Shown here: piece by piece, positions 43,154-52,577 of the stretch
Position numbering within the stretch: the stretch's first letter is position 1
How the letters are laid out: each line of letters begins with the position of its first letter
Assembly (NCBI RefSeq): GCF_006065315.1
Contig: NZ_CP040749.1
Location: forward strand, 3,052,501-3,116,500
DNA: 64,000 nt
DNA from: Aureibaculum algae
GTDB taxonomy: Bacteria > Bacteroidota > Bacteroidia > Flavobacteriales > Flavobacteriaceae
Reading direction: 5' to 3'
Position numbers and translations under genes: made by a program
Notes under the pieces: model-generated
What the model was told of the DNA's origin: nothing
What the model saw: only the letters and a program-made list of their open reading frames with translations
Database searches by the model: none

Positions 43154-45505
43154 TTAACCTAAAATTTTAAGTTTGGCAAATTGTAATAGTAATTTTTTAC
43201 TTCCAACTGAATCAAAGTTTATTTCAGCTTTCTTATTAGAACCAACACCTTCTAAGTTAACAACTTCACCCTTACCGAACTTGGTATGCTCAACTACATT
43301 ACCAACGGTAATATTGCTATCAAATAGATTTTGGTTAATATTACTTACCTTTTTTAGGTTTTTTGGTGTACTTATCTGTATCGTTTCTGGAGTTGATTTT
43401 TGTTTACCTTTAGGTTTAACCACCTCTCTTTTTACAGGTTTTTTAAAGCGAACTTTATCTTGAGGAACATCACCAAAAATATCTTCATTAATAAATTTAT
43501 TAATATTTGGAGAAACCTTTGGCGTCATAAAATCGATATACTTATCGTCTATTTCTTCTAAGAATCGGCTTGGTTCACAATCTACTAGTTTACCCCATCG
43601 GTATCTTGAATGTGCATATGATAAATAGGCCTGTTTTTCAGCCCTAGTTAGAGCTACATAAAACAAACGACGCTCTTCTTCCAGTTCACTTCGCGTGTTC
43701 ATACTCATCGCTGAAGGAAATAAGTTTTCTTCCAAACCAACAATATATACATATTGAAACTCTAATCCCTTTGCCATGTGCACAGTCATTAAAGAAACAC
43801 TATCAACATCCTTGTTTTTTTCATTATCTAAATCAGTAGCTAAGGCCACATCTTCAAGAAAGTAAGCAAGTGAAGTATCTGTTTTTCTTTCTTCTCCGTC
43901 TTCTTTTTCCTCGTTTTGCTCGTCAATAAAATCTTTAATTCCGTTTAATAATTCTTGAACATTTTCAACTTTACTAACCGCTTCTGGAGCTTCATCCTTT
44001 TCTAACTCCTTAATTATTTTGGTTTGTTTTACAACAAAATCAGCAACTTCAAACGCATTCTTAGTTTCTGCTTCTATCTGAAAAGTCTTCACCATCGTTA
44101 CAAAATTATGTAGTTTTAATTTTGTACTTGCATTAATTTTCACATCGACTTTATCGATATTTTCAAGAATTTCAAAAATAGATTTTTTATAATGATTAGC
44201 AGCAACACTTAATCTTTCAATTGTAGTTTGACCCACTCCCCTTGCCGGATAATTTATTACACGTTTTAAGGCTTCTTCATCATTAGGATTTACAATTAAG
44301 CGTAAATAAGACAATATATCTTTAATTTCTTTACGTTGATAAAAGGATAATCCACCAAATATTCTATAGGTAATATCTTTTTTTCGTAAAGCATCTTCAA
44401 TAGCTCTTGATTGAGAATTCGTTCGATACAAAATGGCAAAGTCTTCATTTTTGAGTTGATGATTCATCTTATTATCAAAAATTGAATTCGCCACAAAACG
44501 ACCTTCTTCCCCTTCTGAAAGGGTACGCATTATTTTTACTTTTTCCCCCTTATCATTATCTGTCCAAATTTCTTTATCTAATTTGGTTTTATTTTTATCA
44601 ATAACACTATTGGCAGCTTCTACAATATTACTAGTAGATCTATAATTTTGCTCTAATTTAAAAATCTTAACCTCTTCGTAATCCCGTTGGAAATTTAAAA
44701 TATTTTGAATATTTGCTCCCCTAAAAGCATAAATACTTTGAGAATCATCACCAACTACACAAATATTTTGAAACCGATCTGCTAAGGCTCTCACAATTAA
44801 ATATTGAGAGTGATTGGTATCTTGATACTCATCAACCATTATATATCTAAATCTATCTTGATACTTCGCCAAGACATCAGGAAAACGTGTTAAAAGCTCA
44901 TTGGTTCTCAACAATAAATCGTCAAAATCCATCGCACCTGCTTTAAAACAACGATCTACATACTGCTGATAAATCTCACCTATTTTAGGACGATTTGCCA
45001 TTTTATCTGTCTCTTGCAATTCAGAATTAGCATAATAGGCCTTTACTGTAATAAGACTGTTTTTAAAAGAAGAAATACGGCTCAACACTTGTTTTGACTT
45101 ATATCTATCTTTGTCTAACTGCATTTCTTTTATAATCGTAGAAATCAGTCTAACAGAATCTTGCGTATCGTAAATAGTAAAATTTCTAGGAAAGCCTAAT
45201 TTATCTGCTTCTGATCGTAAAATTCGAGCAAAAACAGAGTGAAAAGTACCCATCCATAAATTTTTAGCTTCACTATCTCCCACCATTTTGGCAATTCTAT
45301 TCTTCATTTCACGGGCCGCCTTATTTGTAAAGGTTAATGCCAAAATGCTGAAAGAGTCCACTCCTTGCTTCATCAAATGAGCAATTCTGTACGTCAAAAC
45401 ACGGGTTTTTCCAGAGCCGGCACCCGCTATAATAATCATAGCACCATCTTTTTGTACAACGGCAGCTCGCTGAGCTTCATTTAATTCTTCTAGGTAGTTC
45501 GTCAC
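43154..45505 (-). CDS. ATP-dependent DNA helicase UvrD/PcrA/Rep family
   Basis: A 783-residue superfamily 1A helicase for DNA repair and displacement of bound proteins. It has Walker A AGAGSGKTRVLTYRIA, Walker B MVDEYQDTN, GDDSQSIYAFRGA, QNYRST, VSLMTVHMAKGLEF and VALTRAEK. The C-terminal domain ends in the Tudor-like fold NVVEHTKFGKGEVVNLEG seen in PcrA. A frame opens at a TTG (45529), but that codon lies within the -7 box, so the GTG at 45505, giving MTNYLEELNEAQRAAV, is the real start. Confidence 0.93.
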   Translation of the reverse strand: MTNYLEELNEAQRAAVVQKDGAMIIIAGAGSGKTRVLTYRIAHLMKQGVDSFSILALTFTNKAAREMKNRIAKMVGDSEAKNLWMGTFHSVFARILRSEADKLGFPRNFTIYDTQDSVRLISTIIKEMQLDKDRYKSKQVLSRISSFKNSLITVKAYYANSELQETDKMANRPKIGEIYQQYVDRCFKAGAMDFDDLLLRTNELLTRFPDVLAKYQDRFRYIMVDEYQDTNHSQYLIVRALADRFQNICVVGDDSQSIYAFRGANIQNILNFQRDYEEVKIFKLEQNYRSTSNIVEAANSVIDKNKTKLDKEIWTDNDKGEKVKIMRTLSEGEEGRFVANSIFDNKMNHQLKNEDFAILYRTNSQSRAIEDALRKKDITYRIFGGLSFYQRKEIKDILSYLRLIVNPNDEEALKRVINYPARGVGQTTIERLSVAANHYKKSIFEILENIDKVDVKINASTKLKLHNFVTMVKTFQIEAETKNAFEVADFVVKQTKIIKELEKDEAPEAVSKVENVQELLNGIKDFIDEQNEEKEDGEERKTDTSLAYFLEDVALATDLDNEKNKDVDSVSLMTVHMAKGLEFQYVYIVGLEENLFPSAMSMNTRSELEEERRLFYVALTRAEKQAYLSYAHSRYRWGKLVDCEPSRFLEEIDDKYIDFMTPKVSPNINKFINEDIFGDVPQDKVRFKKPVKREVVKPKGKQKSTPETIQISTPKNLKKVSNINQNLFDSNITVGNVVEHTKFGKGEVVNLEGVGSNKKAEINFDSVGSKKLLLQFAKLKILG

Positions 45506-45510
45506 AAAGT

Positions 45511-45535
45511 GTATTTTTGAGTGCCTCAAAAATAC
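45511..45535. promoter_or_regulatory. Perfect 11-bp inverted repeat with TATTTTTG on both strands
   Basis: GTATTTTTGAG at 45511-45521 and its exact complement CTCAAAAATAC at 45525-45535 flank a 3-nt spacer. The -7 box of the helicase gene (45534-45527, minus strand) is inside one arm, and the same box occurs on the plus strand in the other. It could be an operator or a symmetric bidirectional promoter. Confidence 0.5.
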
Positions 45536-45557
45536 AATTGTAATTGCTTTATAGCAA
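45527..45557 (-). promoter_or_regulatory. Promoter of the UvrD/PcrA helicase gene
   Basis: The minus strand has TTG (45557-45555), a 20-nt spacer and a perfect TATTTTTG (45534-45527). Transcription near 45520 leaves a leader of about 15 nt to the GTG start at 45505. Confidence 0.65.
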
Positions 45558-45707
45558 TAATATCGAGTTAAAATTATGAATAATGATTTATGTAAAACAA
45601 TTATTTAAAAATTTAACAAAAAAAAGCATAACCACAAGCTAAACTAAATGTTTATATACCAACTGGTTACACTTTTTAAAACATAATAAACATATTAAAA
45701 AAAAATG

Positions 45708-47192
45708 CTATCTAATTATCTTGTCTATCTTGAATGTCCATGCATAATTACTTTTAGGGTTACTTCTCAGTTTCTCTGGAATAATTACTTTAAACCCTTT
45801 ATCTAATTTTTCCCATTTAAGCCTTGTGTTTGAGCCTAACATTGTGATTTTAGCACCTCTTTTAGGGGTAATTGATGTAACTATTATCTCACTAGGCATT
45901 GTACTCTCATTTTCCTCTGCCAAATAAAAGAAAAAGACATTTTCCTTTTTATTTTGCGTAAAGCAAATATTATTTTCTTTAAAAGGAGCAATAGGCTTGG
46001 TATTATAAATGGCTGAACCGTTAACATCAATCCAATCTTCATATTCTTTAAGTAAATCATATGCTCCCTGTTGCCAAGTTCCATCAGGACCTGGAGCTAT
46101 ATTCAATAATAAATTACCTCCTTTCGCAACTATATCAACTAACATTTGAACTCCTTCTCTTCCACTTTTATAGGTTGCATTGAAAGTATGTGACCAACCA
46201 CCACCAGATATAATACATGACTCCCATGGGTAAGGTAATGTTTTATCAGGAACTCTGTTTTCTGGAGTTAAATAATTTTGATTTTTACTGTGAACGGCTC
46301 TATCCACAACAATTAATCCTGGTTGTTTTTGTCTTGCTTTAACAACCAACTCATCCATTTTAATGTCTTGATTAACAATGCGGTTTTTAAGAAACCCATT
46401 ACCTGATTTGTTCTCTTCAAATTTAGCTAAGTAATGTTTTTTCACATCTTCATCTGTTAATTTCTCAACCCATCCACCATCTAGCCAAAGTATATCAACC
46501 TTTCCATAATCTGTTAATAATTCTAAAATCTGATTGTGGGTGAAATCAACATATTTTTGCCATTTTTCTGGATATTCCTCCGGATCATAATTTACATTTC
46601 TATCAAAAGGTGGGTAATAAGGATCCCAATAATTTTCATGATTCCAATCAGGTTTTGAAAAATAAGCACCTATCCAAAAATCTTGAGCTCTAAAAGCATT
46701 AAAAACTTCCTTAGTGATATTGGCACGTGGATTTGTACTAAAAGCACATTCTGGGTCAGTTACTTTATAATCTGTATACTTAGAGTCAAACATTGAGAAA
46801 CCATCATGATGTTTTGTAGTAAAAACCATATATTTCATTCCCGCTTTCTTTGCTGCATTTGCCCATTTTTCAGGATTAAATTCAGTAGGGTTAAAAGTGT
46901 TTTTCAGACCTTCATATTCCTTTTTATATTCAAAATAATTATTAGCGTTTTTACCTTTCTTACGTTCCGTCCATCCATAATCTTCAGGACTAAGTGACCA
47001 TGATTCTACAATACCCCATTGACTGTATGAACCCCAGTGCATTAACAATCCAAACTTTTTATCTTGCCATTCGTCTAATTTTTCTAAAACTAACGGATCA
47101 GTTTCTGGAATATATCTTTCATCCTCATATATAGCTTGCGAAAAGCTAGCGGTTGATATTAACAATAGTAATGTTAAAAAATTTAATTTCAT
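45708..47192 (-). CDS. Alpha-L-fucosidase, GH29
   Basis: A 494-residue exported glycosidase that hydrolyses terminal alpha-L-fucose. The signal peptide is MKLNFLTLLLLISTASFSQA. GH29 motifs are FGLLMHWGSYSQWG, YMVFTTKHHDGFSMFDSKYTDY, and the nucleophile Asp238 in VDILWLDGGWVE. A C-terminal beta domain (about 400-494) follows. It is the last gene of the GH92/cytochrome run, 11 nt after the GH92 gene. The linked fucose/mannose specificity points to fucosylated glycans or glycoproteins, which is inferred. Confidence 0.92.
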   Translation of the reverse strand: MKLNFLTLLLLISTASFSQAIYEDERYIPETDPLVLEKLDEWQDKKFGLLMHWGSYSQWGIVESWSLSPEDYGWTERKKGKNANNYFEYKKEYEGLKNTFNPTEFNPEKWANAAKKAGMKYMVFTTKHHDGFSMFDSKYTDYKVTDPECAFSTNPRANITKEVFNAFRAQDFWIGAYFSKPDWNHENYWDPYYPPFDRNVNYDPEEYPEKWQKYVDFTHNQILELLTDYGKVDILWLDGGWVEKLTDEDVKKHYLAKFEENKSGNGFLKNRIVNQDIKMDELVVKARQKQPGLIVVDRAVHSKNQNYLTPENRVPDKTLPYPWESCIISGGGWSHTFNATYKSGREGVQMLVDIVAKGGNLLLNIAPGPDGTWQQGAYDLLKEYEDWIDVNGSAIYNTKPIAPFKENNICFTQNKKENVFFFYLAEENESTMPSEIIVTSITPKRGAKITMLGSNTRLKWEKLDKGFKVIIPEKLRSNPKSNYAWTFKIDKIIR

Positions 47193-47203
47193 GATTAATT
47201 TAT

Positions 47204-49546
47204 TTATTTAATGTTTAATAGTTTACTTTTTTGAGCTGTGCTCACTGAGTATGGTGTATTTTCTGGTTTACTTGCCCAATCATTATTTGGTGTATTGCCC
47301 ATACTAAATTTGAGTTCACCTCCTTTTTGCAAATCATCAAATTTTAAAAAACTGTTTTGGTAATCAGTTCCGTTAAGACTCGCTTTTTGAATGTAAAAAT
47401 TATGCTTACCATTATTATCTGCTTCAACAATAAAAGTATTTCCATTTTCAAGATGTAGTGTAGCTTTATCAAATAAAGGACTACCAATCACATATTCATC
47501 AGCTCCAGGAGTTACTGGGTAAAACCCTAAAGCACTAAAAACATACCAAGCTGACGTTTGACCATTATCTTCGTCACCACAATACCCATCTGGTGTTGCT
47601 GAATACAATGTTGTTAATACTTTCCTTATTTTCTCTTGTGCTTTATAAGATTTGTTAGCATAATTATAGAGATAAATCATATGTTGTATTGGTTGATTTC
47701 CATGTGCATAATTCCCCATATTTACAATTTGCATTTCTCTAATTTCATGGATTGTAAATCCATAATAAGAGGCATCAAAAACTGGAGGCATATTGAAAAC
47801 CTCGTCTAATTTTTCATCAAACTTATCTTTACCTCCCATCAATTCGATTAATCCATCCACATCATGAAAAACAGACCATGTATAATGGACACTATTCCCT
47901 TCTGTAAATGCATCTCCCCATTTTAGTGGATTAAATGGTGTTTGAAATTTACCGTCTTTATTTTTACCTCGCATCCAAGAAGTTTCCGGATCAAAAAGGT
48001 TCTTATAATTCATTGATTTTTTATAATATGTATCTGCTATTTCAGTTTTACCTAACTTTTCAGCCATTTTTGCTATGGTAAAATCTGCATAAGCATATTC
48101 TAACGTTCTGGCAGCATTTTCATTAATTCCTACATCATATGGAACATATCCCAAATCATTGTAATAATCTACTCCTGCCCTACCTACAGAATTTACTGGT
48201 CTCCCTTCACTAACCGTTGCATTTTTTATCAAAGCCTCCATAAGTAGATCAGTATCTAAATCTTTGGCACCTTTTAAAAAAGCATCAGCAATAATTGGTG
48301 CAGAATTTGAACCAATCATACAATCACGATGGCCAGGACTAGCCCATTCTGGCAACCATCCTGATTCTTTATAAGTATTTTCAAGACCTTGAACTATTTT
48401 ACTATTCAAATCTGGATACATCATATTAAAGAAAGGAAATACCGCTCTAAAGGTATCCCAAAAACCATTGTCAGTAAACATATAACCAGGCAGTACTTCT
48501 CCATTGTATGGACTGTAATGTACTACTTCATTAGCTGCATCAAATTCATAAAATTTTCTAGGGAAAAGCAACACGCGATATAGACTTGAGTAAAAAGTTC
48601 TAATGTTATCTATATTTTGATCTTCAATTTGAATTCTATTTAGTTCTGTATTCCAAGCCTGTTTTGCTTTTTCTTTAGTTTGCTCAAAACTATCCTTTCC
48701 AATTTCTCTATCTAAGGTTATTTGAGCTTGCTCAGGACTTATAAATGAAGATGCAACTTTTACATTGACAGTCTCCCCTTTTTTTGTTTTAAACCCAATA
48801 ATTGCACCCACATGCTTCCCTTCACTTTCCGTAACATTCTCCAATAATTTCCAATCATCAGTCCACGTATGATTGATTTCGAAATCTTTATCAAATTCTG
48901 CTACAAAATAATTGTGAAAATTTTCAGGAACACCACCACTATTATTTCGACAATACCCAATAATTTTGCGTTCTTTAGGTAATATTTTAACCATAGATCC
49001 TTTAAAAAAAGCATCTAACATTATGTATGACTTTTCAGATTCTGGAAATGTAAATTTAAAATGAGCTGCTCTTTCGGTTGGAGAAACTTCAGCGGTTACA
49101 TCATAATCTGCCAAATACACTTTGTAATGATATGGTTTAACAGTTTCTGCCTTATGCGAAAACCAAGAAGCACGTTCATCTTCTTGAAATTTTAAATCGC
49201 CTGTAGTTGCCATAAAAGAAAATGCCGCATAATCATTAATCCACGGACTAGGTTGATGTGTCTGCTTTATCCCTCTAATTTTATTTTCATCGTATTTGTA
49301 GGTCCATCCATCACCCATTTTAGAGGTCATTGGTGTCCAGAAATTCATTGCCCAAGGTGTCGCTATAGCTGGATACGTATTACCATTAGACAAACTAAAA
49401 TCAGAATCAGTACCCATCAGTGGATTCACATAATCTACTAAGTCTATATTTTGTTTTGTTTTCGATTCTATGCTACCATTATCCATTTCCTTTTTACAAG
49501 AAATAATGGTCATTAATAAGGATACTGCTATAATTTTAATTTTCAT
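47204..49546 (-). CDS. Alpha-mannosidase-like lipoprotein, GH92
   Basis: A 780-residue glycosidase of family GH92 (calcium-dependent, inverting exo-alpha-mannosidases). It has a lipoprotein signal with MTIISCKKE (Cys17). Family blocks are DYVNPLMGTDSDFSLSNGNTYPA at the N-terminal beta domain, ENAARTLEYAYADFTIAKMA in the (alpha/alpha)6 barrel, and GYCGDEDNGQTSAWYVFSALGFYPVTPG. GH92 enzymes trim mannose from N-glycans or mannans. The gene lies 110 nt after the cytochrome/LRR gene, so it may have a second promoter within the run. Confidence 0.92.
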   Translation of the reverse strand: MKIKIIAVSLLMTIISCKKEMDNGSIESKTKQNIDLVDYVNPLMGTDSDFSLSNGNTYPAIATPWAMNFWTPMTSKMGDGWTYKYDENKIRGIKQTHQPSPWINDYAAFSFMATTGDLKFQEDERASWFSHKAETVKPYHYKVYLADYDVTAEVSPTERAAHFKFTFPESEKSYIMLDAFFKGSMVKILPKERKIIGYCRNNSGGVPENFHNYFVAEFDKDFEINHTWTDDWKLLENVTESEGKHVGAIIGFKTKKGETVNVKVASSFISPEQAQITLDREIGKDSFEQTKEKAKQAWNTELNRIQIEDQNIDNIRTFYSSLYRVLLFPRKFYEFDAANEVVHYSPYNGEVLPGYMFTDNGFWDTFRAVFPFFNMMYPDLNSKIVQGLENTYKESGWLPEWASPGHRDCMIGSNSAPIIADAFLKGAKDLDTDLLMEALIKNATVSEGRPVNSVGRAGVDYYNDLGYVPYDVGINENAARTLEYAYADFTIAKMAEKLGKTEIADTYYKKSMNYKNLFDPETSWMRGKNKDGKFQTPFNPLKWGDAFTEGNSVHYTWSVFHDVDGLIELMGGKDKFDEKLDEVFNMPPVFDASYYGFTIHEIREMQIVNMGNYAHGNQPIQHMIYLYNYANKSYKAQEKIRKVLTTLYSATPDGYCGDEDNGQTSAWYVFSALGFYPVTPGADEYVIGSPLFDKATLHLENGNTFIVEADNNGKHNFYIQKASLNGTDYQNSFLKFDDLQKGGELKFSMGNTPNNDWASKPENTPYSVSTAQKSKLLNIK

Positions 49547-49656
49547 ATTTGATATATAATTTTATCTTATTATTTGCACTTACTACGTAAACCAAAGTCA
49601 TATTTTAAAACATTATAGACTTCTTTGGCTCTTAATCAATTTAATTAAGCTCAAAT

Positions 49657-51783
49657 TTACCACACAAAAATTTCATCTACAAAAATCCATGAGTCATTTC
49701 CTGCACCCTCATGCCATTTTGGTAATACCTTTGGATTTTCAACTATTACTTTAAAAAATCGAGCTTCTGTTTTTGGAATATTTACGGTGAATTTTTTTCT
49801 TTTAGTAATTCTTTCTTTATCTGTTCTAATAATCTTTAGTTCACCAACAGGTTTAAAAACCCCGTTTTTAGTATTAGAAACTAATACTTTTAGCTTTGTG
49901 GGAAACAATATCCAACTTCCAATATCTTCTAAGCAATTCACAGAAATATTGTCAACTTTTTTTACTGCACCTAAATCAAGAGTAGTATTGACATCATAAC
50001 CTAAATACCCAGTCCAATTTCCATCTTTAAAAGATAAACCTCCTTCTTTTAAATCGAATAATTTACTAGCATCGGGATACCGCTTTTCAGGCTTATCTTT
50101 AATTGTATAATTTGTGATACGGTCATTAACTTTAAAATAATCCTTTTGCAACACGTTGCTTGTTAACCATCCTTTTTTAAACACCCTTGTCTTTAAGGTT
50201 TTTGTCTTATTTATAAGAATTGGTTCATTAAAAATTGCTGATGTTGAATCTGGATCTTCACCGTTGAGTGTATATCTAACTGTAACATCCTTAAATTTAC
50301 TCTCAATAGAAAGGGTTATTGTATCAATAAACAAGGTTTTTTCTGGAATAATTGTTGGCTCTTCTAACTGACTCATTTCGACAAAACCTTCTTTTAATCC
50401 ACTATGAATACTCACTTCATGCTCTTTTTCAAGTGTCATTGCCATTTCTTTAGTAACACCTGTTTGCCAAACATAAATATGATTAGGTTGAATTTCTTTA
50501 AATAATTCTTTCAATCCATTATTAGTAACCGCTGTATTAAAAAGGTTTAGGACTTCTAAACTTTTAATACTTTTTATATTTCTTATAACCTCATCCGTCA
50601 CTTTTGTATTGTCTAATCTGAGCATTTTTAAATGCTGCATTTTTTTTAAAACGCCGGTCATGTTATCTGTAATATTTGAATTGCTAAAATCAAGTTCTAT
50701 AATTTGTTCACTTAAGGCAGACAAACTACTCACTTGAGATTTTGTAATGTCTTTACGTATTGCTTTAACGCTTAACTCTGGCTCTCCTGGAACTAATTCT
50801 AAGACCATGAAGCCTGCCTCGGTTACCTCGGAAATGGCTGACCTTGTTGCTTTGGGAATTACTATTTTATTAAAAACCAAATACTTTTTAAGCAACTTAT
50901 TTAGGGTGTCATTTTGAGTAATGTTTTCATAATTACCCTCAAATTTCAATCCACTATCTATCCAATGTTTTAGCAACCAAATCTCATCTTTTGTCAATTG
51001 CGACTTACCTTCTGGTGGCATATGCTCATCATCAGAAATTGGTAACAATAATTGCTTATATAACAAACTGCCATGTGCATTATTTGCTTCTATAGCAATA
51101 CCACTTTCTCCCCCTTTTAAAATAACATCTTTAGAAATTAAGGACAGCTCTCCCTTTGTTTTAGTAGGATTATGACATTGAATACATTTATCATCTAAGA
51201 TCTTAAAAACAACATCATTAAATACTTGTAAACTATCCACCACCTCAATAGTTCGCCCTTTCTTAGCTGGACCAGCATATTCAGTTAAAAAATTATCCCC
51301 ATGGGTTAATACGCTTCCATAATGACCTGCTATGGTTAAACTAAATAGTGTAGCCACAAAAACAGGAAACACTATTTTTTTAGCCGTAATAGTATTTTTT
51401 GAACTTAAATAAAAAAGTAAAGATGCTAAGATTGCAGTTAAGATTCCTGTATAAAAATGAATGTCTAAAACCTTTTTACCATAACCGCCTTCAAGTGATA
51501 AAAAATAGCCCAAGATACAGGCCAAAATTGCTGAAACTGCTGAAAAACCTAAAGCATACGTTATAATTTGATGCGGATAGTTCTTTTTTACACGACCAAC
51601 AATATCAATAAAAAACGTAAGTAGTAAAGCTCCTATTGGCAAATGTAAAACAACGGGATGAAACCTGCCAAAGAATAGTAAAATTCTTGGAGCCTCTTCA
51701 TTGTTCTGAGCATTAACTACCAATCCACTTAGCAATAAGCAAAGTAGTATGAGATACTGTTTATGTGTTTTTTTTATATTCAT
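49657..51783 (-). CDS. DUF2231/cytochrome c membrane protein with leucine-rich-like repeats and chitobiase-C-like end
   Basis: A 708-residue composite. It has a signal peptide (1-25), then four membrane helices of DUF2231 type (FFGRFHPVVLHLPIGALLLTF, residues about 35-155), then a Planctomycete-type cytochrome c domain with the haem motif C200-I-Q-C-H204 and the MPPEGKSQL ligand region. Leucine-rich-like repeats follow (about 355-450, MLRLDNTKVTDEVIRNIKSIKSLEVLNLFNTAVT). It ends in a beta-hexosaminidase-C-type module (SKFKDVTVRYTLNGEDPDS) and a distal region ending WHEGAGNDSWIFVDEIFVW. It probably passes electrons at the membrane while binding glycan outside. It starts in a 1-nt overlap with its upstream gene. 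Confidence 0.8.
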   Translation of the reverse strand: MNIKKTHKQYLILLCLLLSGLVVNAQNNEEAPRILLFFGRFHPVVLHLPIGALLLTFFIDIVGRVKKNYPHQIITYALGFSAVSAILACILGYFLSLEGGYGKKVLDIHFYTGILTAILASLLFYLSSKNTITAKKIVFPVFVATLFSLTIAGHYGSVLTHGDNFLTEYAGPAKKGRTIEVVDSLQVFNDVVFKILDDKCIQCHNPTKTKGELSLISKDVILKGGESGIAIEANNAHGSLLYKQLLLPISDDEHMPPEGKSQLTKDEIWLLKHWIDSGLKFEGNYENITQNDTLNKLLKKYLVFNKIVIPKATRSAISEVTEAGFMVLELVPGEPELSVKAIRKDITKSQVSSLSALSEQIIELDFSNSNITDNMTGVLKKMQHLKMLRLDNTKVTDEVIRNIKSIKSLEVLNLFNTAVTNNGLKELFKEIQPNHIYVWQTGVTKEMAMTLEKEHEVSIHSGLKEGFVEMSQLEEPTIIPEKTLFIDTITLSIESKFKDVTVRYTLNGEDPDSTSAIFNEPILINKTKTLKTRVFKKGWLTSNVLQKDYFKVNDRITNYTIKDKPEKRYPDASKLFDLKEGGLSFKDGNWTGYLGYDVNTTLDLGAVKKVDNISVNCLEDIGSWILFPTKLKVLVSNTKNGVFKPVGELKIIRTDKERITKRKKFTVNIPKTEARFFKVIVENPKVLPKWHEGAGNDSWIFVDEIFVW

Positions 51784-52577
51784 CAGTTAAAAATCCATTC
51801 ATCCATAAATAACCACGCTTTATTTCCATTACCATCGTGCCAAAAGGGAATTTGTTGAACATTTTTTACAGAAATGCTTATGGTGTTTACCATTTGATTT
51901 ATAGGTATGGAAAAATCCATCATGGCTCTATCAGTAACCTCAGCCAATGGTTCAAGTTGAAAACTAAGCTTTTCTTTATTATTTACTATTACCTCAATTT
52001 CAGAGGGTGGAAAAATCCACGAAGCTGGATCGTTTAAATAGCCAATATCAATACTCTTCAACTCGATATTTTTATCAAAATCAACAGTTGCTTTTGCGAT
52101 GGTGTCAAAACCAACCCATTGCGAATTACTATACTCTAGCGTTGCTTTTTGTCCATTAATTAAAGTAATATTACCTACCCCTTTATATTTTTTATTAGAA
52201 TTTGTATGCCATTCAATTGCACTAGCGGAATACCCTTTCTTATATAATTTTACGACAGCGACTTCACTAGCTTTATACGTATTATGAAAAGCTTTAAATT
52301 TAAGTTCACACGGTTCACTAATTCTTAGTTCTTTGTTAAATTTAAGTGATTTCTTTGTGGGGTCAGAACCATCAACTGAGTAAAAAACCTCGGCTCCATC
52401 AATATTTCTATCGGTTTTTATGGTAACAAAAGAATCAATAACTGTATTTGAAGCGATAATTCTAGGCTGAACTAGTTGTACATTTTCATTTTGCAAAAAC
52501 AATTCTATGGTTTCTTTATTTTTACAACTAAAGATTAGCATACTTAAAAACACCACTACAAATATTCTATGTATCAT
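51783..52577 (-). CDS. Lipoprotein with chitobiase/beta-hexosaminidase C-terminal-type domain
   Basis: A 264-residue lipoprotein (lipobox LIFSCKNKE). A beta-hexosaminidase-C domain (DRNIDGAEVFYSVDGSDPTKKSLKFNKELRIS) is followed by a C-terminal region ending PFWHDGNGNKAWLFMDEWIFN, which is clearly related to the end of the downstream 708-residue protein. A longer frame opens at 52619, but the ATG at 52577, in an ATGA overlap with the upstream stop, gives a clean lipoprotein signal. No catalytic residues were recognised; a glycan-binding or scaffold role is inferred. Confidence 0.75.
   Translation of the reverse strand: MIHRIFVVVFLSMLIFSCKNKETIELFLQNENVQLVQPRIIASNTVIDSFVTIKTDRNIDGAEVFYSVDGSDPTKKSLKFNKELRISEPCELKFKAFHNTYKASEVAVVKLYKKGYSASAIEWHTNSNKKYKGVGNITLINGQKATLEYSNSQWVGFDTIAKATVDFDKNIELKSIDIGYLNDPASWIFPPSEIEVIVNNKEKLSFQLEPLAEVTDRAMMDFSIPINQMVNTISISVKNVQQIPFWHDGNGNKAWLFMDEWIFN

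Noticed and set aside
45505..45529. Longer UvrD/PcrA start at the TTG 45529
   Set aside because: That TTG is inside the -7 box TATTTTTG, so it cannot be translated from this promoter; the GTG at 45505 gives the conserved N-terminus.
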